The notes under the pieces are model-generated. The model was given only the letters and a program-made list of their open reading frames with translations. It was not told where the DNA came from and did not search any database. A stretch of DNA of 64,000 nucleotides from Collinsella aerofaciens (GTDB taxonomy: Bacteria; Actinomycetota; Coriobacteriia; Coriobacteriales; Coriobacteriaceae), in NCBI RefSeq assembly GCF_901212495.1, contig NZ_CAAKNY010000084.1, positions 52,110-116,109 on the forward strand, written 5' to 3'. Position numbers and translations under genes: made by a program. How positions within the stretch are numbered: position 1 is the stretch's first letter; each line of letters starts with the position of its first letter. Positions 24,405-33,205 of the stretch are shown here, piece by piece.

Positions 24405-26254
24405 GAAAGATCACTCTCCGTATAGGTTCTTTGGTATCCGAGCAAATATAGGCATATCCCAACGATTATAGAGGATAGGGTTCCCGCAACCGCCGCCTTG
24501 ACGACGACCGCGGCCGCAAGGCTGGCAATTTCCATATGGTGTGCAAGACAGAGCGACGCCGCGGAGCCTATTCCGCAGCCGGCGATGGCGGCGATTGCGG
24601 TCAGATTCGAGCCCTGCTCGGCACGCTTGGCATGGGCATTGAGCAGCAGAGACGTCAGTGCAGCTGTTGCCGCGACGAGCACGATGGCAGCCCAGGAGAG
24701 CATGTCTCCCAGCGCCGCGGCAACATTGCCGAGCCCCAGCACGCCTCCGGCAGAAAGCGCGACCGTAGCCAGGCGGCCAAAAAGCGCGCCCATCCCCGTG
24801 GCGGCCGCGGCGCTTGCCGGGCCGAGCCAAAAGGCCGCGATGCCGGCGGCGACCCCGGCGGCAAGGAGGGCGTCGCCCGTTAGACAGCCGAGTGCCACCG
24901 CACAGGTGAGCACGGCACTCGCGGCGGCCTCGGTGCGGCCCCAGGCGATCCACCAACCGGACATGGTGGCGGCAAAGAGCACCGCGACGGGCAGCATCGA
25001 CAGGATGCCCTGCGCCTGCATGGTGGCGTTGGCCATAAGTACCAAAAAGCCCACGGCCGAGATAGCCGAGCCAATCTGCGGGGCCAGGCCGGCGGCCGCC
25101 CCAATCGCGATGGCCGCGGCAATGAGTCCGGGAAGCGCCGCGACGCCAGCCGTCTGCATGATCAAAAAGCTAAAGGCACCACACGTTAGCGCCGAGATGG
25201 CGCGCATGGTGTAGTTGCGCGCGCGGCTCCAGCGCGTGCCGGCCCAGCCGAGTGCGGGGTCGACCTCGATGGTGTCGTCCTCAAAGGGCAACGATTCGAT
25301 ATCGTCTGCCGCGCGCTCGTCATCCGAAAGCTCGCCCACCATTTGCTCCAGGCTGCGACGGCCCTCGCGCACGCTGCCCAGACCGGCAAGGAGCTGGTCG
25401 CAAAACGCCTCGATGCTATTGGGGCGGTCCTGCGGCATGGGGGAGAGCGCGCTCATGAGCGCGCTCTCGGCTCCCGGGGGAAAGTGCGGGATGAGCTCGC
25501 TGGGGTAGGTGGCACCACCGATGATGCGGCCGAGCGAGTCGGCGGGCGTGGCGGCCATAAAGGGAGCGCTGCCGCACAGGCCCTCATAGATAACGCAGGC
25601 AAGGGCAAAGACATCGGCGCGCTCGTCAACCGTGCCAGTCTCGATATCGAGCTGCTCGGGTGGCATGTAGCCGATGGTGCCGCCGCGCGAGCCGCCAAAG
25701 CCGCCGGCAGACGACAGACGTGCCATGCCAAAGTCGGTGAGCTTAACGTTGCCCGAGTGGTCGATGAGCACGTTGGCAGGCTTGATGTCCAGGTGGAGCA
25801 CGCCATTGCTATGGGCGAAGGTGAGCGCCTGGCCCAGCGCGTCGGCAATGGCCGCGGCCTCGTCAAAGGTGAGCGAATGGCCGTCCACGCGATGCAAAAA
25901 CTCGGCTAGGGACATGCCGTCGACATATTCCATGACTAGGTAGGCATAGGCGGTATCGTGCGTAAAGTCGATAACCTGCACGATATTGGGATGTTGAAGC
26001 ATGGCGGCGGTGTGTGCCTCGCGCAGGACATCCATGATGTCGCTGGCGGGCATGCCAGCGCCGTTGATAAGGGGGATGCGCTTAATGGCCACGCGACGGC
26101 GCAGGTGCGTGTCGCGGCAGATCTCGATGGAGCCAAAACCGCCGGTCGCAAGCGTCTCGAGCGGCTGGTACCGCTTGAGCAGCTCGCGAGAGCTGGTGCC
26201 CTCCAAGGGAACGTCCGGCGAGAACCGGGCGGTATGTTGCGAGAAAAGCGGCAT
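24401..26254 (-). CDS. Ser/Thr kinase with polytopic membrane domain and HLD variant
   Basis: A 617-residue protein that opens the wall-signalling operon. The kinase domain (residues 30-300) has a Gly loop (ATGGFGSIEI), Lys58 (VAIKRI), a catalytic loop HLDIKPANV in which the usual Arg is Leu155 (Asp156 is kept), DFGMA and MPPEQ. From about 360 to 610 there are roughly ten hydrophobic Ala/Gly-rich helices, unlike PknA, which has one. The missing Arg suggests activation that does not depend on activation-loop phosphorylation. The ATG at 26254 has GAGGG 6 nt before it; a TTG at 26260 is too close to that site. Confidence 0.88.
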   Translation of the reverse strand: MPLFSQHTARFSPDVPLEGTSSRELLKRYQPLETLATGGFGSIEICRDTHLRRRVAIKRIPLINGAGMPASDIMDVLREAHTAAMLQHPNIVQVIDFTHDTAYAYLVMEYVDGMSLAEFLHRVDGHSLTFDEAAAIADALGQALTFAHSNGVLHLDIKPANVLIDHSGNVKLTDFGMARLSSAGGFGGSRGGTIGYMPPEQLDIETGTVDERADVFALACVIYEGLCGSAPFMAATPADSLGRIIGGATYPSELIPHFPPGAESALMSALSPMPQDRPNSIEAFCDQLLAGLGSVREGRRSLEQMVGELSDDERAADDIESLPFEDDTIEVDPALGWAGTRWSRARNYTMRAISALTCGAFSFLIMQTAGVAALPGLIAAAIAIGAAAGLAPQIGSAISAVGFLVLMANATMQAQGILSMLPVAVLFAATMSGWWIAWGRTEAAASAVLTCAVALGCLTGDALLAAGVAAGIAAFWLGPASAAAATGMGALFGRLATVALSAGGVLGLGNVAAALGDMLSWAAIVLVAATAALTSLLLNAHAKRAEQGSNLTAIAAIAGCGIGSAASLCLAHHMEIASLAAAVVVKAAVAGTLSSIIVGICLYLLGYQRTYTESDLS

Positions 26255-26411
26255 GGCCAACCCTCGTGCGTTTAAAGTTCGTTTGCGAGCGGCGGGCGCG
26301 GGGCCGAGCCATTCGCGGCGGCATAGATGCTGCTAGTGTAGCACGCTCGGTTGCATGGTGAAGGTAGCGGGGCGAGGTGGCCTATCTGGCTCGGCCCTCG
26401 TCTCGACCCAT

Positions 26412-26552
26412 CCGGAAAGCGCGTCCCAGTTTTCGTCCAAATTGCGGGATGCGCTTTCCCAACGGGGCAGGCTGCGGAAACTGCATCCCAGAATATTGGC
26501 CCAGAATGGGATGCAGTTTCCGAATCGATACTCAAAAGGAAAGCGCGTCCCG
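26412..26552. repeat. Array of five alternating GGGATG/TTTCC motifs
   Basis: Five motifs alternate in orientation: GGAAAGCGCGTCCC, GGGATGCGCTTTCCC, GGAAACTGCATCCC, GGGATGCAGTTTCC and GGAAAGCGCGTCCC. Neighbouring copies are complementary and can form hairpins. They fill most of the 26255-26693 gap, in which no gene is visible. Confidence 0.7.
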
Positions 26553-26668
26553 CTTTGATGCGGGGACTGCGAACAAACGCCGGACCGTGATCTGGCTCGG
26601 ATTGGAGTTCGCCTGAATCGTTGATGCTGGCCGGTGTGGGCGCGGAGATAAACGAGCAGCCCGAGTGA

Positions 26669-26674
26669 TATAAT
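26669..26674 (+). promoter_or_regulatory. -10 box of the LuxR-type gene
   Basis: TATAAT lies 20 bases before the ATG at 26694, which gives a leader of about 13 bases. It also excludes an upstream ATG at 26673 as the start. No good -35 is visible, which may mean an activator is needed. Confidence 0.5.
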
Positions 26675-26693
26675 GACACACTATGGAGGCCAT

Positions 26694-28841
26694 ATGCTCT
26701 TTTCCCGCCGTTCTGCTACATCTGCCTGTGCCATTGCGCTTATCGTAATGGCGGTTACTCCTTATCACCGGTTTTCATCTTCAATCGGTCTGACATCAGG
26801 TGCGATGACCTGGCTCGTTATCCTTGGTGCATGCCTTGCGGCGTTTGTTCATGGTGCTGCGCTCCGCAAGAGGAGAGAAATAAGGCGGCCGGGGTGCCTT
26901 GGCGTCATCGGTGTTTTCCTCGGTGTTATTGCAACGGTTCCCGAATGGTCCGACCTAGTTTTCTATGCTCGCGGAGATTCTATTCCATTCATGTTTGCAC
27001 CGATCTGGCTGCTGCATGGCGTTTCGTGCGCCTCGTGCTTTGTTGGGTCGCTGCTCCTCTCATATGTTATTTGGGACACGGCGGGTTTTCCTTTGACGCA
27101 GAGGGCGACGCAGACTGACGAAAGAGAGGCCCGCCGCCCGCAGAACGCGATTTTTACAGAAACAATAGCCGCCCTGTCTTGCCTGCTGTTTTGCTGTCGA
27201 GTTTCATGGAGAATTGTTCCGGAGCCATGGGGGGCACCCTCTGTTTCGGCCGCGACAATTGGTCTTGTGCTTTTAATTCCTCTTGTCTATCTCGTGTTGG
27301 CTGTGGCCCCGCCGCTTTGCTGTCTCCGCGCCTTTGGTCGGGGTCAGAGCGACGTGTTTGCCCGTTCTGCGCTCGTGGCAGTCCCTATTGGTCTTGTTCC
27401 GGCTGTTGAGGCGGCATACTTCGCAAGCGATGCCGCGATCATTGCATTGCTTGCGATGGGGTCCGCTATTGCTGTTGCCTTCGTGTGCACGTTGCTAAGG
27501 GGGAAACGGGACAACAATCCGGATATTGCCTGCACGTCCGACCCATTCGATGCGGGGGTGTTTTCCCCTGCCCTGTCGCCTCGAGAGGAGCAGTTTGTTC
27601 GACTGCTGCTCAAAGGGAAAACGCCGGCGGAAATTGCCAAGGAGACGGATACGAAGCCATCGACGGTGCGAACAACGCTTCACCGAGCATACGGGAAGGC
27701 GTCGGTTGCGGGCTCACGCGAGCTCGTGGCGTTGTTTGCGGGTGAGGGCGATGCTGCAGGGCCTGGTCTGCTGCAGCGACATGCTGACGATATGTTGGCA
27801 TCAGCTCGAACGCGCCGGCTGTTTCGATACCTGCTCACATTATTTTTCATCCTCCTGGCGGCAGGCCCCTTGGTAATGGCGGATAGCGATTGGGGGTCCG
27901 GTGTTTCGTGGGCTGTCGCCTTTTCTCTTGCAAGCTATACCTTGGGTCTCGGGCTGCTTCTGTCGTTGTGTAGCGCGGGTGGAAAAACGAATCTCGGGGA
28001 CGATCTGGATGGAGCGGATGGAGCGGATGGGGCGATTGGGCTTGGAAGCCCGTGCGTGTGGGCGATACTGTCTGCCGTGGAATGGGCTTTTGTTTATATC
28101 GCGGCATGGAGGTGCATACGCGATCCGTTGATGGCTGCACCGGTCCTGGTTTGCGGCATAGCGTCTATGGCTTCGCTCGCTGTTAAGCTGCGCCCGTTTA
28201 AGGTTCATGCCCATACTCGGGCTATCGTGCCGTTGGTCTCAATGGGCATGGTTGCCTTAATCTATGCGGTCGCTAGGGGGCGAATCCACGGGTTTGCGGT
28301 GCTGACGGGGATGCTGCTCACGTATATAGTGCTGCGAAGCTGTCCGCAGCGCAAAATGCTTGGGGTATGGATGCTCTGCTTTGGGGCGATGGCTCCTGTT
28401 TGGGTTGTCTTGCTCAACATGGTGCAGGATCTGACGGTTTTCGAGCCGTTGTTCCTCGCGTCGTTGTTGGGGCATAGTTCGGCTGTCAATGTCGTCGTGG
28501 CAACGGTGATCATCTGCTGGTCTGTGCCCATATTCGTCACGCACATCGCGCTCGCCCGCTCGGTTGAGGACGAGAAAGCCGTCTTGGAGTACCGCGCGAA
28601 CGGGTCCACCGAAACAGCTCGCGTGCGCCAGCTGGCCCTGCTTATGTCTCGCTCCCTTTCTGATGTTCAGTCGCAAATCTTGCTGATGACGGCAGAGGGC
28701 GCAACGACAAAGGCTATTGCGGAGGATGTCGGTTACGCTGCATCTACGGTGCAAGCGTTGCGATCCGCATCTTATCGCCAGTTGAGGATCAAGAATAAAG
28801 CGGAGCTTATTTCATTGTTATCGCAGGTAGATAACGTGTAA
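26694..28841 (+). CDS. Membrane-bound LuxR-family regulator with two HTH domains
   Basis: A 715-residue protein built as two similar halves. Each half has about six to seven hydrophobic helices followed by a LuxR-type helix-turn-helix: the first near residues 295-355 (SPREEQFVRLLLKGKTPAEI, TKPSTVRTTLHRAYGK), the second at the C-terminus (LLMTAEGATTKAIAEDVGYA, STVQALRSASYRQL). Coriobacteria have many proteins with one membrane half and one such domain; the doubled form is unusual. GGAGG lies 4 nt before the ATG. It heads an AT-richer block with a secreted peptide and ABC genes, which it may control. Confidence 0.82.
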   Translation: MLFSRRSATSACAIALIVMAVTPYHRFSSSIGLTSGAMTWLVILGACLAAFVHGAALRKRREIRRPGCLGVIGVFLGVIATVPEWSDLVFYARGDSIPFMFAPIWLLHGVSCASCFVGSLLLSYVIWDTAGFPLTQRATQTDEREARRPQNAIFTETIAALSCLLFCCRVSWRIVPEPWGAPSVSAATIGLVLLIPLVYLVLAVAPPLCCLRAFGRGQSDVFARSALVAVPIGLVPAVEAAYFASDAAIIALLAMGSAIAVAFVCTLLRGKRDNNPDIACTSDPFDAGVFSPALSPREEQFVRLLLKGKTPAEIAKETDTKPSTVRTTLHRAYGKASVAGSRELVALFAGEGDAAGPGLLQRHADDMLASARTRRLFRYLLTLFFILLAAGPLVMADSDWGSGVSWAVAFSLASYTLGLGLLLSLCSAGGKTNLGDDLDGADGADGAIGLGSPCVWAILSAVEWAFVYIAAWRCIRDPLMAAPVLVCGIASMASLAVKLRPFKVHAHTRAIVPLVSMGMVALIYAVARGRIHGFAVLTGMLLTYIVLRSCPQRKMLGVWMLCFGAMAPVWVVLLNMVQDLTVFEPLFLASLLGHSSAVNVVVATVIICWSVPIFVTHIALARSVEDEKAVLEYRANGSTETARVRQLALLMSRSLSDVQSQILLMTAEGATTKAIAEDVGYAASTVQALRSASYRQLRIKNKAELISLLSQVDNV

Positions 28842-28950
28842 ACGCCTGAGCAATCAACTCAATAGCGAGTGTTTACAGACATCTTTCTCTATTCATGCAA
28901 AAGTTGCCGTGCGTCGACGCATTGTTAACCGCTTTTGATTGGAGAAGGCC

Positions 28951-29283
28951 ATGATTAAGCCAAGGAGCATTATTGCCCGAATCGGAGTCGGGTTGGCGAT
29001 TGTTGCGGGTTTGTCGATGGGCGCACCTGCCGCATCATTTGCTCAAGATGAGTTTGACACTTCCCAGGTTTCTAGCATTTCGCAGAGCGCGGATGCCGGA
29101 ATTGCCACATGCAAGAACAACGAAGATAGAGATTTCGCTTTTCAATGTTCTGGCACGAGCGCAACCGGCTATCGCCAGAAAGACGATCCATCTTCAGTCT
29201 ACATTCTTGGCGTGATCGGGATGGGGCCGGGCACTGTCGCTCGGCTCCATCCCATCGATGGGAGGATGATGACATTTGAATAG
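28951..29283 (+). CDS. Small secreted protein, candidate bacteriocin-like or signal peptide
   Basis: A 110-residue precursor. A signal peptide (IIARIGVGLAIVAGLSMGAPAASFA) should be cut after Ala31 and leave about 79 residues with two Cys (CKNNEDRDFAFQC) that could form a disulphide. The stretch GYRQKDDPSSVYI recalls small secreted proteins found with bacteriocin-type ABC genes in Firmicutes, from memory only. The ATG at 28951 has GGAGAAGG before it. The end overlaps the next gene by 8 bases, and the mature part is short, so truncation is possible. It is followed by an ABC transporter, which supports a role as export cargo, signal or bacteriocin. Confidence 0.6.
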   Translation: MIKPRSIIARIGVGLAIVAGLSMGAPAASFAQDEFDTSQVSSISQSADAGIATCKNNEDRDFAFQCSGTSATGYRQKDDPSSVYILGVIGMGPGTVARLHPIDGRMMTFE

Positions 29284-30157
29284 AAATCTAATACGGCACG
29301 AGCTGTCCAAGATATTTGGCAATCCTATATTTGCGTTGACCCTTATGGTTGCAACTGCAATTGCGATGGCAACTGCCGTCGAGGCGTGGTGGACGCTCGA
29401 GACTGAACGCAAACAGCTGCTATCTTTTGGCTACGGCATTGGTCTGCAGTCTCAGACATACCTCGGCCAAACGCGTGAAAGTAGCTTTGGTAACTGGATT
29501 GTTGTGGGCGCGAACGCGCCGTTGTTAGCGTCGGTGTTTTTCTACGCGCTGCCGTTGCTTGCCATGTTGGCCGGGTCGTGGTCATGCCTGTCCGAGCGTT
29601 TGAGCGGTTACGAGGCACAGATCTGCACGCGTGTTTCTAGAAATGCGTACGTGAACGTGAAGATGCTGTCTGCTTTCCTCTCTGCGTTTGCGGTCACGGC
29701 TATTCCGCTGCTCGTGAACTTTCTGATTGTCTCCATGCTGTTTCCCGCGTATCTCCCCCGAGTCGACGAATCGACTTACGTCGGGCTCTATCTGCATAGC
29801 TATTTTTCTGGTCTGTTTTATTCCCGGCCTCTGTTATACGTGCTGGTTTATACGCTGTTCGATGCGGTGACGCTAGGGGTTCTATCCATGGCCGTGGTCG
29901 GTCTGTCGGTTGTGTTTCGCAGCAGAATCAAGGCGATGGTCGTTCCATATCTGATTATGGTTGCATGGCATTTTGTTAACGACTGGATTTTTAGCGTCCT
30001 TTCGTGCGTTGGCTTTAACTGCAACATTCTTAACAGCATCAGGTCGGAATCACTAAATAACTGGCCCGACATTCGAGCAGGGTTTGCGGAAATCATTTTG
30101 CTGTTCGTCTTTTCTTTGATTTCCGCTAGATTCTTAAAAAGGAGCGAGGTGGTCTGA
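29276..30157 (+). CDS. ABC-2-type membrane permease subunit (first)
   Basis: A 293-residue protein with about six membrane helices, beginning with a short basic N-terminus (NRNLIRHELSKIF) and a helix (FALTLMVATAIAMATAV), the layout of ABC-2 permeases. The start is TTG at 29276, with GGGAGG 10 nt upstream inside a palindrome (CCATCCCATCGATGGGAGG). The stop overlaps the next start (TGATG). With the following permease and ATPase it should form an exporter or an immunity pump. Confidence 0.75.
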   Translation: MNRNLIRHELSKIFGNPIFALTLMVATAIAMATAVEAWWTLETERKQLLSFGYGIGLQSQTYLGQTRESSFGNWIVVGANAPLLASVFFYALPLLAMLAGSWSCLSERLSGYEAQICTRVSRNAYVNVKMLSAFLSAFAVTAIPLLVNFLIVSMLFPAYLPRVDESTYVGLYLHSYFSGLFYSRPLLYVLVYTLFDAVTLGVLSMAVVGLSVVFRSRIKAMVVPYLIMVAWHFVNDWIFSVLSCVGFNCNILNSIRSESLNNWPDIRAGFAEIILLFVFSLISARFLKRSEVV

Positions 30158-30993
30158 TGCTGTTTAGGCTGGTCGCCGCGGACCTGAGGACCGTTTTGAA
30201 GAAGAACATCATCACTTTTATTGCAATTGCGGCAGTGACCGTTGCGAACTTGGTATACGCCTATGGATTGTCTTCTGTGTATGGGGTTAGAACGGATACC
30301 TTGGGGTTTGCGGATAATCTTGCGCTCGTGTTTGCCGGATCTGCTCCGTTTGAGCCGAGGCCCGGGGTCATGTTTGTGCCTCCGCTAGGATGGCTTTTTC
30401 TCATTCTGCTTATTCTCTATACAACACTCGATTATCCGACCGAATCGTTGCACGGGTTTGGTTTACAAGCGCTTGTTCGATGCCGGGCAAGAACCCTTTG
30501 GTGGGTCTCGCGTTTTATCTTGGTGGCGGCGGTAACGGCATTTTCGCTGCTCGTGGTGGTTTGCTCTGTTGTGATTTGGAGCTTGATGGTGGGTGCCTCG
30601 TTCAGCGCGGCCATTCATGGCGAGTCGCTTCAACTGGCTAATTTAGCGCCGTGGCTTCTCAAAGCTGGCGAGGCAGAGGCGCTGCCGTTTTTTATAGGTC
30701 TCTTTTTTGCTTTTGAGGCGCTTGCGTTTGCACAGGCAACGGTTGGGTTTGTGCTTGGGTCGTCAGTCTCGTTTGTGGTTTTAATGAGCTATCTGATCTG
30801 CTCGGCATATGCGCGGCATTGGGCACTGTTGGGCAACGCCTTAATGCTGTTGCGCTGGGGTGGAATTGTCAAAGAAGGAATCGCGACGGGCTCGAGTGGC
30901 TTGTTTTCAATTGTGATTATGTCGTTATGCCTATCGTTGGGTGGACTGTGGTTTCGAAGGGCCGACCTTATAGAAAAGGGGGACAAGATATGA
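30157..30993 (+). CDS. ABC-2-type membrane permease subunit (second)
   Basis: A 278-residue protein with about six hydrophobic helices and a short charged N-terminus (RLVAADLRTVLKKNII). It differs in sequence from the preceding permease, so the two probably form a heterodimer. Start and stop overlap the neighbouring genes (TGATG before, ATGA after), which shows tight translational coupling within the operon. AAGGAGCGAGG precedes the ATG. Confidence 0.75.
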   Translation: MLFRLVAADLRTVLKKNIITFIAIAAVTVANLVYAYGLSSVYGVRTDTLGFADNLALVFAGSAPFEPRPGVMFVPPLGWLFLILLILYTTLDYPTESLHGFGLQALVRCRARTLWWVSRFILVAAVTAFSLLVVVCSVVIWSLMVGASFSAAIHGESLQLANLAPWLLKAGEAEALPFFIGLFFAFEALAFAQATVGFVLGSSVSFVVLMSYLICSAYARHWALLGNALMLLRWGGIVKEGIATGSSGLFSIVIMSLCLSLGGLWFRRADLIEKGDKI

Positions 30994-31634
30994 GCGTGAT
31001 CGTTAGGGACGTATCGAAGCGCATGGGCAAAAACGATGTTCTGCGTAACGTGTCCATCGAGGTTGACCCTGGGACTGTGGTTGGGCTTCAGGGGATAAAC
31101 GGTTCGGGTAAGACCATGCTTATGCGAGCGGTCTGCGGATTGATTAAACCCACCGAAGGCGAGATCTCAATCGATGGTCAAAGGCTCGGAGTTGATATCT
31201 CGTTCCCGCCGAGTCTGGGAATGCTGATCGAGGCACCCTCCTTTTTGGGATATCTGTCTGGCTACGACAATCTGGAGCTCATCGCTCAGATCAAGGGCGT
31301 TGCCACCCCCGAGGACATTCGCTCTGCCCTGCGGCTCGCGGGACTCGATGCAGACGAAAAAAAGAAGTTCCGAGCATACTCGCTTGGGATGAAGCAGCGT
31401 CTGGGGATAGCTGCGGCGATTATGGAAAAGCCGAAGCTGCTTGTTCTCGATGAGCCAACGAATGCCCTCGACGAAGCGGGCGTAAAAATGCTCAAGCGCG
31501 TTGTGGCGATGGCGGCATCAACGGGTCGCGAGGTTCTTCTGTCCAGCCATGACGGAGAGGTGCTCGAGGAGCTGGCCGATCGGGTTTACTGCATGCGCGA
31601 CGGTGCCGTTGTGAACGTTCGGGAAAGGTCGTGA
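30990..31634 (+). CDS. ABC transporter ATP-binding protein
   Basis: A 214-residue ATPase of the CcmA/MutF type. Visible are the Walker A motif (GINGSGKT), the signature YSLGMKQRLGI, Walker B with catalytic Glu (LLVLDEPTNALD) and the switch His (LLSSHDGE). The ATG at 30990 overlaps the stop of the second permease (ATGA) and follows AAGGGGG. It should energise the two permeases before it. The closest functional analogues are lantibiotic and bacteriocin immunity ABC exporters; this is inferred from context. Confidence 0.9.
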   Translation: MSVIVRDVSKRMGKNDVLRNVSIEVDPGTVVGLQGINGSGKTMLMRAVCGLIKPTEGEISIDGQRLGVDISFPPSLGMLIEAPSFLGYLSGYDNLELIAQIKGVATPEDIRSALRLAGLDADEKKKFRAYSLGMKQRLGIAAAIMEKPKLLVLDEPTNALDEAGVKMLKRVVAMAASTGREVLLSSHDGEVLEELADRVYCMRDGAVVNVRERS

Positions 31635-31639
31635 GCGCG

Positions 31640-32299
31640 ATGAAGAAGACCCTGTGGACGAGAAGGTCGATGCTCGCGCTTTTCGGCTGTGCTGTTACTG
31701 GCCTTGCGGGCATGAGGATGAGCGTCGTTAACGGAAATCGGGCAGTCATTCCTGAGAAATACTATGCAGAGGGCGAATGGCTCTCGATGGATGGGGCGTT
31801 TCTGGGGTCGAAGGATGTGGCGACTGATGGGTATTCGTTTTGTATAGACGGGGCGGAGCTGCTCACGCCGCGCGAGTATCTCAAGCGTGCGCATGATGAT
31901 TATTCAAAATATGGCATCGTGGATACGAAAACAAAATTGAAGGACGCCGACACCACATGTGTTATCGCCGTAAAGATGCGTGTCAGGAATAAGGACAATG
32001 TCGAAGGCGGAATCAAAACGTATGTTTGGCATTTGGTACCGGAGCACGCGCCAAACTATGACTTTATGGTCAATACCGATCTGATAGCGCAGGCAATGCC
32101 GGCTTTAGACGGATTTGCAGCATTTGCCGTGCAGGTTGGAGCGGAAAACGAGTTGCTTGTCCCATTTATGATGCAAAACACCAACGACTATTTCGAAGGT
32201 TACGAGACCGTCCGTTTTGAGAAGGCGTTTCCCGGAACCTATACGATGAAGATGACCGATCTGCCGGAGCGGAGGCTCTTAAGGTTTGAAGTGAAATAG
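31640..32299 (+). CDS. Exported protein of the ABC operon, DUF5027-like
   Basis: A 219-residue protein with a basic N-terminus and hydrophobic helix (RRSMLALFGCAVTGLAGM), either a membrane anchor or a signal. The rest is soluble and contains YYAEGEWLSMDGAF, VRNKDNVEGG and a VPF motif that recall DUF5027 lipoproteins near ABC transporters; this is from memory and tentative. The helix has one Cys but no good lipobox. An in-frame GTG at 31631 overlaps the ATPase stop and is an alternative start. It may protect the cell or capture the exported peptide outside. Confidence 0.6.
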   Translation: MKKTLWTRRSMLALFGCAVTGLAGMRMSVVNGNRAVIPEKYYAEGEWLSMDGAFLGSKDVATDGYSFCIDGAELLTPREYLKRAHDDYSKYGIVDTKTKLKDADTTCVIAVKMRVRNKDNVEGGIKTYVWHLVPEHAPNYDFMVNTDLIAQAMPALDGFAAFAVQVGAENELLVPFMMQNTNDYFEGYETVRFEKAFPGTYTMKMTDLPERRLLRFEVK

Positions 32300-32309
32300 C
32301 TCGAAGGTC

Positions 32310-32361
32310 CTGCGAAGGGAATCTTATCCTGCACTAAAGTGGGACGAGATTCCCTTCGCAG
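32310..32361. terminator. Bidirectional hairpin between convergent genes
   Basis: Perfect 15-bp arms (32310-32324 and 32347-32361) surround a 22-nt loop that can pair further inside (CAC with GTG). It lies between two convergent genes. It lacks a T run and resembles the other long intergenic palindromes of this window. Confidence 0.6.
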
Positions 32362-32373
32362 TGGCGCTCGGCC

Positions 32374-33090
32374 CTAGCGCTTCTTCTTGCTCTTCTTCTG
32401 CTTACGCTGCTTGGGAGCGTGCTTTTTGGGCTGGTCGCCCTGTTTGGCTTCGGCAGCGGCCTTTTCGGCCTTCATCTTCTTGCGTTTGGTCTCGATGCGG
32501 AGTTTTTTGTTGATGCGCGCCTTGAGGAAGGAGCCAAACTGCTCGGCATCGCCACGGACGAAGGTGTCCTTGGGGATCGTCACGCCCTGGTCGGCGAACA
32601 TGGCCACAAAGATGCGCTCGCCGTCGAGCACGTGGTCGAGCTTCTCAAACGGGAAGAACTGCGACTTGCCGCTCTTGCCCCATACCATCAGACCGTCCTC
32701 GTTGGCGGCGACGCGGCGGTAGCGGCCGCCCATGGACTCGTCGGCCTCGACGGCATCGATAAAGTCGCGCGCGAGCGTATGGTGCAGGTTTTTGCTCCAC
32801 CAGGCCAAAAAGGCGCCGAACACGATCAGGACGACGCCGAACTTGATCCAGTTGCCGCCGGCCGCCAGCATGCCAACCCCCAGCAGCGCGGCAATTGCCG
32901 CGGCGACATACAGCGAGCCACGGCGCCTGGGCGAGGCGACCAGGCGCGCAAAGTCGGTGACGAGGTCGTTTTCGTACTGATACTCGTTGAGGTACAGAAT
33001 GCCGTCATCGGCCGCGGCCTGCGTCTCGAGCGCGACCTCGACCTGGTCGGCTGCTTCGGAGGGGACGAGGCTGGGCTCTGCGTGTGCCAT
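32374..33090 (-). CDS. YcxB-like membrane protein
   Basis: A 238-residue protein. An acidic N-terminus is followed by two close membrane helices (residues about 58-98: GSLYVAAAIAALLGVGML and FGVVLIVFGAFLAWW) and a soluble domain of about 100 residues with a YcxB-like pattern (GLMVWGKSGKSQFFPFEKLD, then IPKDTFVRGDAEQFGSFLKARI). The last 45 residues are very Lys-rich and may bind nucleic acid or acidic lipid. The function of YcxB-like proteins is not known. AGGAG lies 11 nt before the ATG. Confidence 0.75.
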   Translation of the reverse strand: MAHAEPSLVPSEAADQVEVALETQAAADDGILYLNEYQYENDLVTDFARLVASPRRRGSLYVAAAIAALLGVGMLAAGGNWIKFGVVLIVFGAFLAWWSKNLHHTLARDFIDAVEADESMGGRYRRVAANEDGLMVWGKSGKSQFFPFEKLDHVLDGERIFVAMFADQGVTIPKDTFVRGDAEQFGSFLKARINKKLRIETKRKKMKAEKAAAEAKQGDQPKKHAPKQRKQKKSKKKR

Positions 33091-33205
33091 GCTCTTTGGA
33101 CTCCTATCGCGGCGGGCTCGCCGTACGGGTTATTATAAATGCAGTATGCCGTGCGACCGCATGGCCGCCGCGGCAACAAGACTCAGTATACCCGGGGGAG
33201 CACCC

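Noticed and set aside
32987-33205. N-terminal extension of dnaX starting before 33206
   Set aside because: The upstream frame runs through the divergent gene's start and promoter; the DnaX N-terminus (MESLYRKYRP) begins exactly at the ATG with a ribosome site.
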